A DNA stretch of 64,000 nt, taken from assembly GCF_000725125.1 (NCBI RefSeq), contig NZ_JFCB01000023.1, positions 60,740 through 124,739 on the forward strand, given 5' to 3'. A model generated the notes under the pieces. The model made no database searches, had not been told where the DNA came from, and worked only from the letters and a program-made list of their open reading frames with translations. Source of the DNA: Streptomyces toyocaensis (lineage in GTDB: Bacteria; Actinomycetota; Actinomycetes; Streptomycetales; Streptomycetaceae). Made by a program: the position numbers and the translations under genes. Positions 33,646-40,683 of this stretch are shown here, piece by piece (positions within the stretch are counted from its first letter, which is position 1; each line of letters opens with the position of its first letter).

Positions 33646-34482
33646 TCACCGAGGGGCGTCGCCGAACGTGACCGGGGTCTCGAAGGCCGCCCTGCGGGTG
33701 GCTCGGCGGAGGGCCTTCAGGAGCGGGGTGCCCACGGTGAGGGTCAGGGCGACCGTGACCAGGGCCCGTCCCAGGTCCCAGCCGAGCGAGGTCGCCAGGC
33801 AGTACGCCAGGAAACGGGCCAGGTTGGTGGGGAGCGACGCGTCGGGGGAGAAGGAGATGTTCGAGGCCAGCGCCGACATGAAGGGCCAGCCCGCCATGTT
33901 CATCACCGTGCCGTAGGCGAAGGCCGCCAGAAAGCCGTACACCGCGAGCATCCAGGCCTCCGCCCGGCCGCGGAGGCGGTCGGGGCCCGGGAGGAAGCCC
34001 GCGCCCATCGTGAACCAGCCCATCGCCAGCATCTGGAACGGCAGCCACGGGCCGACACCGCCCGTGAGCAGGGCGGAGGCGAACATCGTCACCGAGCCGA
34101 GGACGAAGCCGAAGCCCGGGCCGAGCACCCGGCCGCTCAGGACCATGAGGAAGAACATGGGTTCCAGGCCGGCCGTGCCGGCGCCGATGGGACGCAGGGC
34201 GGCGCCCGTCGCCGCCAGGACGCCGAGCATCGCCACCGCCTTCGGGCCGAGGCCCGACTCCGAGATCGTCGCTGCCACGACCGCGACCAGGAGGACCAGC
34301 AGGCCCGCGAACAGCCACGGTGCGTCCTGGGCGTGGGCGTTCAGCGCGGAGGCGGGCGGGGCGAGGAAGGGCCAGCCGAAGCCGGCCACGCCCACCGCGC
34401 TGACCAGGGCGAGGGCCAGCCACGAGCGGGGGCCCAGGCGGATGGCCCTGGCCTGGCGGTCCGTCCGCCGTGTGACCGTCAT
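33646..34482 (-). CDS. cbrT: ECF transporter S component, predicted cobalamin type
   Basis: A 278-residue membrane protein with six or more helices and the look of an ECF substrate-binding subunit: WLALALVSAVGVAGFGWPFL, AATGAALRPIGAGTAGLEPM, RVLGPGFGFVLGSVTMFASA, GVGPWLPFQMLAMGWFTMGA and GYGFLAAFAYGTVMNMAGW-like segment near residue 185. Its ATG overlaps the stop of the duplicated-ATPase gene by 4 bases (ATGA). It is the last gene of an operon under a cobalamin riboswitch, which points to corrinoid or cobalamin as substrate. The name follows the remembered CbrTUV nomenclature for predicted actinobacterial cobalamin ECF transporters. Confidence 0.75.
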   Translation of the reverse strand: MTVTRRTDRQARAIRLGPRSWLALALVSAVGVAGFGWPFLAPPASALNAHAQDAPWLFAGLLVLLVAVVAATISESGLGPKAVAMLGVLAATGAALRPIGAGTAGLEPMFFLMVLSGRVLGPGFGFVLGSVTMFASALLTGGVGPWLPFQMLAMGWFTMGAGFLPGPDRLRGRAEAWMLAVYGFLAAFAYGTVMNMAGWPFMSALASNISFSPDASLPTNLARFLAYCLATSLGWDLGRALVTVALTLTVGTPLLKALRRATRRAAFETPVTFGDAPR

Positions 34483-36140
34483 CGCAGTGCCTCCCGGACC
34501 TGGGAGACCGTGAGCCAGTGCTGCGGGGCCAGGATCTTCGCCACCTGCGGTGCGAAGGACGGGGACGCCACGACCACTTCCGCGGCCGGGCCGTCCGCGA
34601 TCACCTCGCCCTCGGCCAGCAGCACCACCCGGTGGGCGAGTTCCGCCGCCAGTTCCACGTCGTGCGTGGCCATGACGATGGCGTGGCCCCCGGCGGCCAG
34701 CTCGCGCAGGATCGCCACCAGGCGGGCCTTCGCCGCGTAGTCCAGGCCGCGGGTCGGCTCGTCGAGGAGGAGCAGCGGCGGGCGGGCGGTGAGGACGACC
34801 GCCAGGGCGAGGGTCAGGCGCTGGCCCTCGGACAGGTCGCGGGGGTGGGTGTCGTCGGCCACCGAGGGGAGGAGTTCCGTCAGGAGGGCGCGGCAGGTGC
34901 CGGGGGGCGCCTCCGCGTCCCGGTCGGCGGCGGCGCACTCCGCGGCGACCGTGTCGGCGTAGAGGAGGTCGCGGGGTTCCTGGGGGACCAGGCCGACCCG
35001 GCGGACCAGGTCGCGGGGGCGGGTGCGGTGCGGGACCGCGTCGCCGGTGCGGACCGAGCCCGCGGAGGGGGCGACCAGACCCACCAGGGCGCTGAGCAGC
35101 GTCGACTTGCCGGCGCCGTTGCGGCCCATGAGGGCGATCGTCTCCCCGGGGGTGACCGTCAGGTCGACGTGCCGAAGGGCCTGGACCCGGTCGCGGCGGA
35201 CCGCGAGGGAGCGGATCTCGGCCACGGGGGCGGGGGCGGCAGGACCGTCCGGTCTCGTGCGCCGGAACAGGCGCCGGGAGGGGGCGGGCGGCGGGGGTGC
35301 GGCGTCGTCCCGGCGCGGCTGGCGGCCGGCGAGGCGGGCGCGCAGATCACCCGCCCCGCGTCGGGCGTCGCGGACCGTCAGGGGAAGCGGGGACCAGCCG
35401 GCCAGCCGGCCCAGGTCGACCACCGGGGGGCAGACGGGGGAGACCGCCATCATCTCCGGCGGGGTGCCGAGCAGCGGCCGCTCACCGGGGCCCGGCAGCA
35501 GCGCCACCTGGTCGGCGTACTGGACGACGCGCTCCAGGCGGTGCTCGGCCATGAGGACCGTGGTGCCCAGATCGTGGACCAGGCGCTGGAGTACGGCCAG
35601 GACCTCCTCGGCCGCCGCCGGGTCGAGTGCGGAGGTCGGCTCGTCGAGGACGAGGACCCGGGGGTGCGGGGTCAGGACCGAGCCGATGGCCACGCGCTGC
35701 TGCTGGCCGCCGGAGAGCGTGGAGATCGGGCGGTCGCGCAGGCCGGCGAGGCCGAGGAGGTCCAGGGTCTCCTCCACCCTGCGGCGCATGACGGCCGGGG
35801 GCAGGCCCAGCGACTCCATGCCGTAGGCGAGCTCGTCCTCCACCGTGTCCGTCACGAAGTGGGAGAGCGGGTCCTGGCCCACCGTGCCCACGACGTCGGC
35901 GAGTTCGCGTGGCTTGTGGGTGCGGGTGTCGCGGCCCGCGACCGTGACCCTGCCGTGCAGGGTGCCGCCGGTGAAGTGCGGGACCAGTCCGCTCACCGCG
36001 CCCAGCACGGTCGACTTGCCGACCCCGGACGGGCCGACGAGGAGGACCAGTTCGCCCTCGGGGACCTCGAAGTCGACGTCGCGCACGACGGGTTCCGGCG
36101 CTCCGTCGTAGGTCACCGACACGTTCTCGAAGCGGATCAC
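34479..36140 (-). CDS. cbrU: Duplicated ATPase of ECF transporter
   Basis: A 553-residue protein with two ABC ATPase domains. Domain 1 has Walker A GPSGVGKST near residue 37, signature TLSGGQQQRVAIGSVL and Walker B VLVLDEPTSALD. Domain 2 (from about residue 310) has GRNGAGKST, DLSEGQRLTLALAVVL and LLLLDEPTRGLD. A basic/proline-rich linker joins them. The two energise the EcfT-S complex in the cytoplasm. GTG 36140 has AAGGAG 5 bases upstream and overlaps the EcfT stop by 4 bases. Second-domain signature is SEGQ rather than SGGQ, a modest deviation. Confidence 0.9.
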   Translation of the reverse strand: MIRFENVSVTYDGAPEPVVRDVDFEVPEGELVLLVGPSGVGKSTVLGAVSGLVPHFTGGTLHGRVTVAGRDTRTHKPRELADVVGTVGQDPLSHFVTDTVEDELAYGMESLGLPPAVMRRRVEETLDLLGLAGLRDRPISTLSGGQQQRVAIGSVLTPHPRVLVLDEPTSALDPAAAEEVLAVLQRLVHDLGTTVLMAEHRLERVVQYADQVALLPGPGERPLLGTPPEMMAVSPVCPPVVDLGRLAGWSPLPLTVRDARRGAGDLRARLAGRQPRRDDAAPPPPAPSRRLFRRTRPDGPAAPAPVAEIRSLAVRRDRVQALRHVDLTVTPGETIALMGRNGAGKSTLLSALVGLVAPSAGSVRTGDAVPHRTRPRDLVRRVGLVPQEPRDLLYADTVAAECAAADRDAEAPPGTCRALLTELLPSVADDTHPRDLSEGQRLTLALAVVLTARPPLLLLDEPTRGLDYAAKARLVAILRELAAGGHAIVMATHDVELAAELAHRVVLLAEGEVIADGPAAEVVVASPSFAPQVAKILAPQHWLTVSQVREALR

Positions 36141-37321
36141 GTCGGCTCCTTGCGGGTGTCCGTGCCCGCCTCGGGGGCGGGGGTGATGAAGGCGGGGAGC
36201 AGACCGATGAGGACGGCCGCCGCCGGCCACAGGGGGAGGGTGGGGGCGACGAGCGGGACCACGCCGGGGTGCAGGGCCGCCGGGTCGCGGGAGGCGGCCA
36301 GGGTCAGGAGGCCGGCCACGGCGACTCCGGACGCGGTGACCAGCCAGGCCCGCGCGTCCCAGGCGTCCGGGCGGTAACGGGTGCGCAGGGTGCGCCGGCC
36401 GCCGAGCCGGAGCCCCGCGAGGGCGGCGGCCAGACCGGCGAGGAGGACGGGGACGCCATACGTGCCGCCCTCGGCGGTGAGCAGCCCGTACGTTCCCGCG
36501 CAGACGCCGAGCAGGCCACCGAGGGTGAGGGCGGCGGTGGTCCGGCGCACGGCGGGCGGGACCTCGGCGGTACGGCCGTATCCGCGCGCGTCCATCGCGG
36601 CGGCGAGGGCGACGGAGCGTTCCAACGCGCCTTCCAGGACCGGGAGTCCCACATGCAGGAGTCCGCGCACGCCCTTGTCGGGGCGGCCCCGCAGACGGCG
36701 GGCGGCGCGCAGGCGCTGTGCGTCGGCGATGAGGTGGGGGGCGAAGGTCAGGGCCACGACCACGGCCACGCCGAGTTCGTACAGGGCGCCGGGGAGGGAC
36801 TTCAGGAGGCGGGAGGGGTTGGCCAGGGCGTTCGCCGCGCCCACGCAGACGAGCAGGGTGGCAAGGCGCAGGGCGTCGTAGAGGGCGAAGGTGAGGGCCT
36901 CCGCGGTGACCCTGCCGCCGAGCCGGATCCCCTGGGCCCAGTCGGGGAGGGGCACTTCGGGGAGGGTGACGACGGTGTGGGTGCCGGGGACGGGGGAGCC
37001 GAGGACCACGGCGAAGGCGAGGCGGACGAGGAGGACGGCGAGGGCGAGTCTGACGAAGGCGCCGTAGGAGCGGGACCAGGGGGCGTGGGGGCGCCGGGTG
37101 GCCACGACGTAGGCGGAGGTGGTGACGAGGAGGGCGAGCAGGAGGGGGTTGGTGGTCCGGGTGGCGGCGGTGCCGAGGCCGAGGGCCCAGAGCCACCAGG
37201 CACCGGGGTGGAGTGGTGTCCGGTGCGTGCGAGGGGCGGGGGTGGGCGTGCCCGCCGGCGCTCGGCCGGTGCCTCCCTGGGGGGACCTCCCGGGGAGGCG
37301 CGACTGCCCGCAGCTAGGCAC
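36137..37321 (-). CDS. cbrV: EcfT transmembrane component of ECF transporter
   Basis: A roughly 394-residue membrane protein whose C-terminal part has the EcfT coupling motif AAAMDARGYGR and typical helices (LHPGAWWLWALGLGTAATRT, TNPLLLALLVTTSAYV). The first in-frame start, GTG 37321, lies inside a dispersed Streptomyces repeat, and codons 1 to about 22 are made of that repeat; no later ATG, GTG or TTG exists before the hydrophobic core. It overlaps the SCO2322-family stop by 8 bases. The N-terminus is therefore repeat-derived or the true start is unusual. It couples the ATPases to the S component. Confidence 0.85.
   Translation of the reverse strand: MPSCGQSRLPGRSPQGGTGRAPAGTPTPAPRTHRTPLHPGAWWLWALGLGTAATRTTNPLLLALLVTTSAYVVATRRPHAPWSRSYGAFVRLALAVLLVRLAFAVVLGSPVPGTHTVVTLPEVPLPDWAQGIRLGGRVTAEALTFALYDALRLATLLVCVGAANALANPSRLLKSLPGALYELGVAVVVALTFAPHLIADAQRLRAARRLRGRPDKGVRGLLHVGLPVLEGALERSVALAAAMDARGYGRTAEVPPAVRRTTAALTLGGLLGVCAGTYGLLTAEGGTYGVPVLLAGLAAALAGLRLGGRRTLRTRYRPDAWDARAWLVTASGVAVAGLLTLAASRDPAALHPGVVPLVAPTLPLWPAAAVLIGLLPAFITPAPEAGTDTRKEPT
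37255..37315. repeat. Dispersed GC-rich Streptomyces repeat (copy B)
   Basis: Shares the palindromic core (CTCCCTGGGGGGACCTCCCGGGGAG, here quoted in part as CTGGGGGGACCTCCC) and the end CGACTGCCCGCAGCT with copy A at 16480-16552. It sits at the junction of the SCO2322-family and EcfT genes and forms the stop of one and the first codons of the other. Confidence 0.75.
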
Positions 37322-37967
37322 GGCGGCGGACCTGCCAGACGGCTGCCGATCCGAGGAGGGCCACCGCGGCGATTCCGGCCATCAGGCCCACTGACGGGCC
37401 GGAGTCGTTCGAGTCGTTCTTCTCTTCCTTCTCTTCGGCCTTCTCCTCCGCGGGAGCCGGGGCCTTCGCCGAGACCTGTTCGCCGCAGCCCTTCTCCGGG
37501 TAGCCCGATATCGCGCACAGCAGGGCGCTCGTGCCGTAACGGAGAGGCTTCGCGACCGAGGCCAGCGCCTCGGCCGTCGTGGCGTTCTCCGGCACCTGGG
37601 CGCAGGCCGTGCGGCCGGCCGGCGGGGTTTCGCCGGACGGGGCGTCGGCGGGGGTGCCGAAGTCGATGACCAGGGCGACGCGCTTCTCGCCGTCCCGGGC
37701 CGGGGTCTTCGCGCAGATGGTGCCGAAGTCCGACGTGCCGCGGGGCTTCGCCGCGTCGGCGGAGTCCTCGCTGACGGAGAAGCGGAAGCCCTGGACGTCG
37801 CCGTCGGAGGGGCGTGCGGTGGACGGGCCCTGGGTGGCGTACGTCCACGCCGTGCCGTTCCGCTCCCAGAAGGACCAGTAGCGGTAGCCGGCGGCCTGGG
37901 CCTGGCCCGCGCCCGCCAGCAGGGGCAGGAGCGCGGCCAGGAACAGTACGGTGGCCCGGCGGATCAC
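37314..37967 (-). CDS. SCO2322-family cell-surface protein
   Basis: A 217-residue exported protein. A signal peptide (VLFLAALLPLLAGAGQAQA) is followed by an extracellular beta-type domain with YRYWSFWERNGTAWTYA, GPSTARPSDGDVQGFRFS and two cysteine pairs (FGTICAK, TACAQV, LLCAIS, EKGCGEQ). A linker rich in Glu and Lys leads to one C-terminal helix (VGLMAGIAAVALLGSAAVW) and a basic end, anchoring it outside the cell. The W..NG..W..DGD pattern is reminiscent of DUF4430, the beta domain of intrinsic factor; this is inference. GTG overlaps the preceding stop by 4 bases. Confidence 0.85.
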   Translation of the reverse strand: MIRRATVLFLAALLPLLAGAGQAQAAGYRYWSFWERNGTAWTYATQGPSTARPSDGDVQGFRFSVSEDSADAAKPRGTSDFGTICAKTPARDGEKRVALVIDFGTPADAPSGETPPAGRTACAQVPENATTAEALASVAKPLRYGTSALLCAISGYPEKGCGEQVSAKAPAPAEEKAEEKEEKNDSNDSGPSVGLMAGIAAVALLGSAAVWQVRRRA

Positions 37968-39178
37968 GGCCGGCGCTTCCTGCGGCCGCTGATCAGGAAG
38001 CCGATGCCGATGCCGGCGACCAGGCAGACGCCGACGAACCACCAGACACCGGGCCCGGAGTCCGACTCGTCCTTCTTCTCCTCCTGCGCCTTCGCCTCCG
38101 TGGTCTTCCCGGCGGCGGCCGGGCCGGTCGCCGAGAGTTGCTTCACCAGGTCCTTGCCGCCGAAGGCGCGCGGGTCCGCGCCGGTGGCGTGGGCGGCGAG
38201 GATCAGCTGGGCGTAGGCGGCGGGGCCGCTCTGCGTGGCCCAGCCGGCGGCGTTCTTCTCCAGCCAGGCCAGGGAGGCGCGGGCCTGCTCGGTGGCGCCC
38301 TGCGCGGCGAGCGCGACGACCGCGTCGGCGGTGTTGCCGTAGTCGGGCTGGTCCTCGGAGCCGGGGAGGGAGGAGACGAGGTGGCCGTCCTCGGCGAGGG
38401 CGTCGGTGAGGTACGCGGCGCCGTTGGCGGCGGCCTGCTCGGGGCTCTCCGCCTTCGCGCAGGCGGCGTCCGCGCCCGTGCCCTTGCCGGGCCCCGCGGC
38501 CAGGCCGGCGCCCAGCGCACCGAGCACACCCGCCGCCGTCGCGTCGGCGTTGGCGACCAGCTTGCCCTTCTTGTCCGGCTGGAAGGCGAACGCGCCCGCG
38601 CCGTCGCCCTCGCAGGGGAGCTCCAGCTTCAGCAGGGCGTCGTAGGGGGACTTGCCGTCCTTCTCCACCTCGGCCGGCTTCTCGCCGGCGGCGGCGAGCG
38701 CGCCGATGACGACGGAGGTGGAGTTGGTGTCGCTGGCGCCGCCCGCGGTGTAGCCCCAGCCGCCGTCCTCGTTCTGCACGGACTTCAGCCAGCCGACGGC
38801 CTTCTTCGTCACGTCGTCGTGGCCGCCGAGCGCGGCGAGGGCCTGGACGGCGGCGGCGGTCTGGTTGGTGTCGACCGTCGTCTTCGCGTCGCACGCCTTC
38901 GCGGTGTCGGCGCGGTACGGGGCGAAGGAACCGTCGGCGCACTGCTGGCCCGCCAGCCAGTCGACGGCGGCCTTCGGCGGTTCGACGTCGACCGTGTGCT
39001 GCGCGAGCAGGGCGAGCGACTGGCGCCAGACGCCGTCGTACTGGGGGTCGCTGTCGCCGTACAGGGCGGAGGGAAGCGGCGCCCGGGACGGCGAGGGGGA
39101 CGAGTCGGCGGCGGCCGGTGCGGCGGCGCCGATCACGGCGACGGCGGCCAGGACCGCGGCGCTGCGGCGGACATTCAT
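37964..39178 (-). CDS. Surface-anchored prenyltransferase/squalene-oxidase-repeat (alpha/alpha barrel) protein
   Basis: A 404-residue exported protein: signal peptide (cleavage near AAAD, residue 25), an alpha/alpha-barrel of prenyltransferase-type repeats (DWLAGQQCADGSFAPYR, DTNQTAAAVQALAALGG, NEDGGWGYTAGGASDTNST, NADATAAGVLGAL, YGNTADAVVALAAQG) and a C-terminal membrane helix (WWFVGVCLVAGIGIGFLI) with a basic end. It is not expected to be a terpene enzyme because it is secreted and lacks the acidic catalytic motif. The same fold is the alpha domain of intrinsic factor and transcobalamin. It is the first gene after the cobalamin riboswitch, followed by the SCO2322-family gene and ECF genes. 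Confidence 0.85.
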   Translation of the reverse strand: MNVRRSAAVLAAVAVIGAAAPAAADSSPSPSRAPLPSALYGDSDPQYDGVWRQSLALLAQHTVDVEPPKAAVDWLAGQQCADGSFAPYRADTAKACDAKTTVDTNQTAAAVQALAALGGHDDVTKKAVGWLKSVQNEDGGWGYTAGGASDTNSTSVVIGALAAAGEKPAEVEKDGKSPYDALLKLELPCEGDGAGAFAFQPDKKGKLVANADATAAGVLGALGAGLAAGPGKGTGADAACAKAESPEQAAANGAAYLTDALAEDGHLVSSLPGSEDQPDYGNTADAVVALAAQGATEQARASLAWLEKNAAGWATQSGPAAYAQLILAAHATGADPRAFGGKDLVKQLSATGPAAAGKTTEAKAQEEKKDESDSGPGVWWFVGVCLVAGIGIGFLISGRRKRRP

Positions 39179-39255
39179 GATCGGCGGGTGCCTCTCCCTG
39201 AAGAGGGCCGGGCAGCGCGGGACACCCCGGCGGCTCGGCTCCGTATACCTCGACG

Positions 39256-39285
39256 GTGCCCGTGCTCCGGCGGGCTGCCGGGCAC
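39256..39285 (-). terminator. Candidate expression-platform hairpin of the cobalamin riboswitch
   Basis: GTGCCCG (39256-39262) and CGGGCAC (39279-39285) form a 7-bp stem between the aptamer and the first gene, a candidate terminator or anti-sequestor. Confidence 0.45.
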
Positions 39286-39295
39286 GTGAGCCGGT

Positions 39296-39420
39296 CACGA
39301 ACCGTTCGGGGCATTCCGGCTCACCGTCTCGGCGGACGGCTCACGGTTGCGGGTCAGCGCCGGAATTGCACCGGCTTCCCCCCGTACGGGTGTGATGACG
39401 ACGCCGCCACTCTACCCGCC
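39296..39420 (-). promoter_or_regulatory. Cobalamin (B12) riboswitch
   Basis: On the reverse strand the conserved core reads GGGGAAGCCGGTGCAATTCC (39380 down to 39361), then GCGCTGACCCGCAACCGTG, and further on GTGAGCCGGAATGCC, matching the AACCGGTG, CCGCAAC and B12-box-like elements of the AdoCbl riboswitch. Boundaries are approximate. It lies about 120 bases before the prenyltransferase-fold gene. Such switches turn genes off when cobalamin is plentiful, so this operon should be expressed in B12 shortage. Confidence 0.92.
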
Positions 39421-39564
39421 CGTAGGAAGGGCGTTCGGGGTGGCTTCGGAAGGTGGGAGAGGCAGAGGTCCGCGGCGTGACCGGGGTCACGGCGGCGGTG
39501 AGACGCGGCCCGCACCCGGGACCCTGGAGGGGCCGCGGGAGCGGGCCGGTGGCGGCGGGGCGGG

Positions 39565-39726
39565 TCAGGAGGCCGTACAGGCGCCGACCTGCGGCAAAGG
39601 CGCGGTGCCGCCGTTCACGGGGAGGCAGAAGCCGGTGGACGCCCCGGCCGGGAGGGAGCCGTTCCCGCCGGGCCGGACCGTCATGACGTTTCCGCTGCCG
39701 TCCCAGGTGAGTGAGCTGTTCCACAG
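39565..39726 (-). pseudogene. Remnant of a CBM2-like carbohydrate-binding domain
   Basis: A 53-residue open frame ending in TGA (39565) reads WNSSLTWDGSGNVMTVRP, then GGNGSLPAGASTGFC, and ends PQVGACTAS, closely resembling the C-terminal end of a cellulose/chitin-binding CBM2 module of secreted hydrolases. Its N-terminal part runs into an in-frame stop at 39727-39729, beyond which another frame reads DGKVTV, as if a frameshift had broken it. No catalytic domain, start or RBS is present; the TetR gene follows at once. It looks like decayed DNA. Confidence 0.55.
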
Positions 39727-39784
39727 TCACCTTGCCGTCCCGGCTCGCTCCTCGGGCTGAAGCGGCTCACCCCACCCTGCCGGC

Positions 39785-40477
39785 TCAGCGGGGGTCCGCG
39801 GTCGTCGGTGCCGCCGCCAGGTCCATCAGCCGGCACGCCGTCTCTATGTCGACCCTCACCTGGGCGATGGAGGCGCGGCCCGAGAGCCAGGTGATCAGGG
39901 CCGAGTGCCAGGTGTGCCCGATGACGCGGACCGCCGCGAGCTGCTCCGGCGTCGGGTCGGTGAGCTCCATGGCGTCCAGGATGATCCTCGTGGTCTGCCG
40001 GAAGACCTGGTCGACCTCCGGGCTCACACTGCGGTCCGCGAAGGTCAGGGCGCGCACCATCGCGTCGGCCAGGTGCGGCTCGCGCTGGAGCGCGCGGAAG
40101 GCCCGCATCAGGGTCTCCGCGGCCCGCTCGGCCGGGGTCTCACCGGCCGGCGGCTTCTTCCGCAGTGTCGCGTGCAGGTCCTCCAGCTGGTCCTGCATGG
40201 TGGCGACCAGCAGGTGGATCTTGGACGGGAAGTAGCGGTACAGCGTGCCGAGCGCCACCTGGGAGGACTCCGCGACCTCGCGCATCTGCACCGCGTCGAA
40301 GCCGCCCCGGACGGCCAGCTGGGTGCACGCCCGGAGGATGCTGCGCCGACGGGCCTCCTGCCGCTCGGTGAGCGGGGAGGCGGGGCCGGTGAGCGCGGAG
40401 GCCGGGCCGGGGCGCGCGGTGCCGGCTTCCGGCTTCGCCGCCTTGGCCGCCTGGGTCCTGTGGGATTCCGCGGGCAT
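39785..40477 (-). CDS. KstR-like TetR-family repressor
   Basis: A 230-residue TetR regulator. The helix-turn-helix is RRRSILRACTQLAVRGGFDA followed by VQMREVAESSQVALGTLYRYFPSKIHLL, which is close to mycobacterial KstR (EAVQMREVAE..VAVGTLYRYFPSKVHLL from memory). The C-terminal ligand domain includes MVRALTFADRSVSPEV, also KstR-like. KstR controls sterol and lipid catabolism and responds to acyl-CoA-type ligands. The start is set at ATG 40477 (PAESHRTQ); a longer frame has no RBS. A KstR-type operator lies between it and the divergent glycosyltransferase operon. Confidence 0.88.
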   Translation of the reverse strand: MPAESHRTQAAKAAKPEAGTARPGPASALTGPASPLTERQEARRRSILRACTQLAVRGGFDAVQMREVAESSQVALGTLYRYFPSKIHLLVATMQDQLEDLHATLRKKPPAGETPAERAAETLMRAFRALQREPHLADAMVRALTFADRSVSPEVDQVFRQTTRIILDAMELTDPTPEQLAAVRVIGHTWHSALITWLSGRASIAQVRVDIETACRLMDLAAAPTTADPR

Positions 40478-40615
40478 CGGTCCCGTCCGTGACAGTCGGT
40501 GAGGGTGGATGATCGGACAGCATGGCACGCCGTCCGCCGTGGCGTGAATCACCTGATCCACTGCTCACAGCGTCCCTACCTGCCGGTAGATTCGGATCCT
40601 CCGAACGATCAACTC

Positions 40616-40629
40616 TGAAACTTGTTCTA
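40616..40629. promoter_or_regulatory. KstR-type operator
   Basis: TGAAACTTGTTCTA matches the remembered KstR consensus TAGAACACGTTCTA at 10 of 14 positions, including the AAC-N2-GTTCTA core. It lies between the TetR gene and the glycosyltransferase gene (68 bases upstream of GTG 40684) and suggests joint control. Confidence 0.7.
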
Positions 40630-40683
40630 GGTTAGCGTCCCGGCGTAATGTCGCGGGACAGTGCAGGGAGAAGGGGGCCCAGA

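Noticed and set aside
39341..39730. A minus-strand open frame of 129 codons
   Set aside because: It runs across the cobalamin riboswitch and the CBM remnant in the wrong frame.
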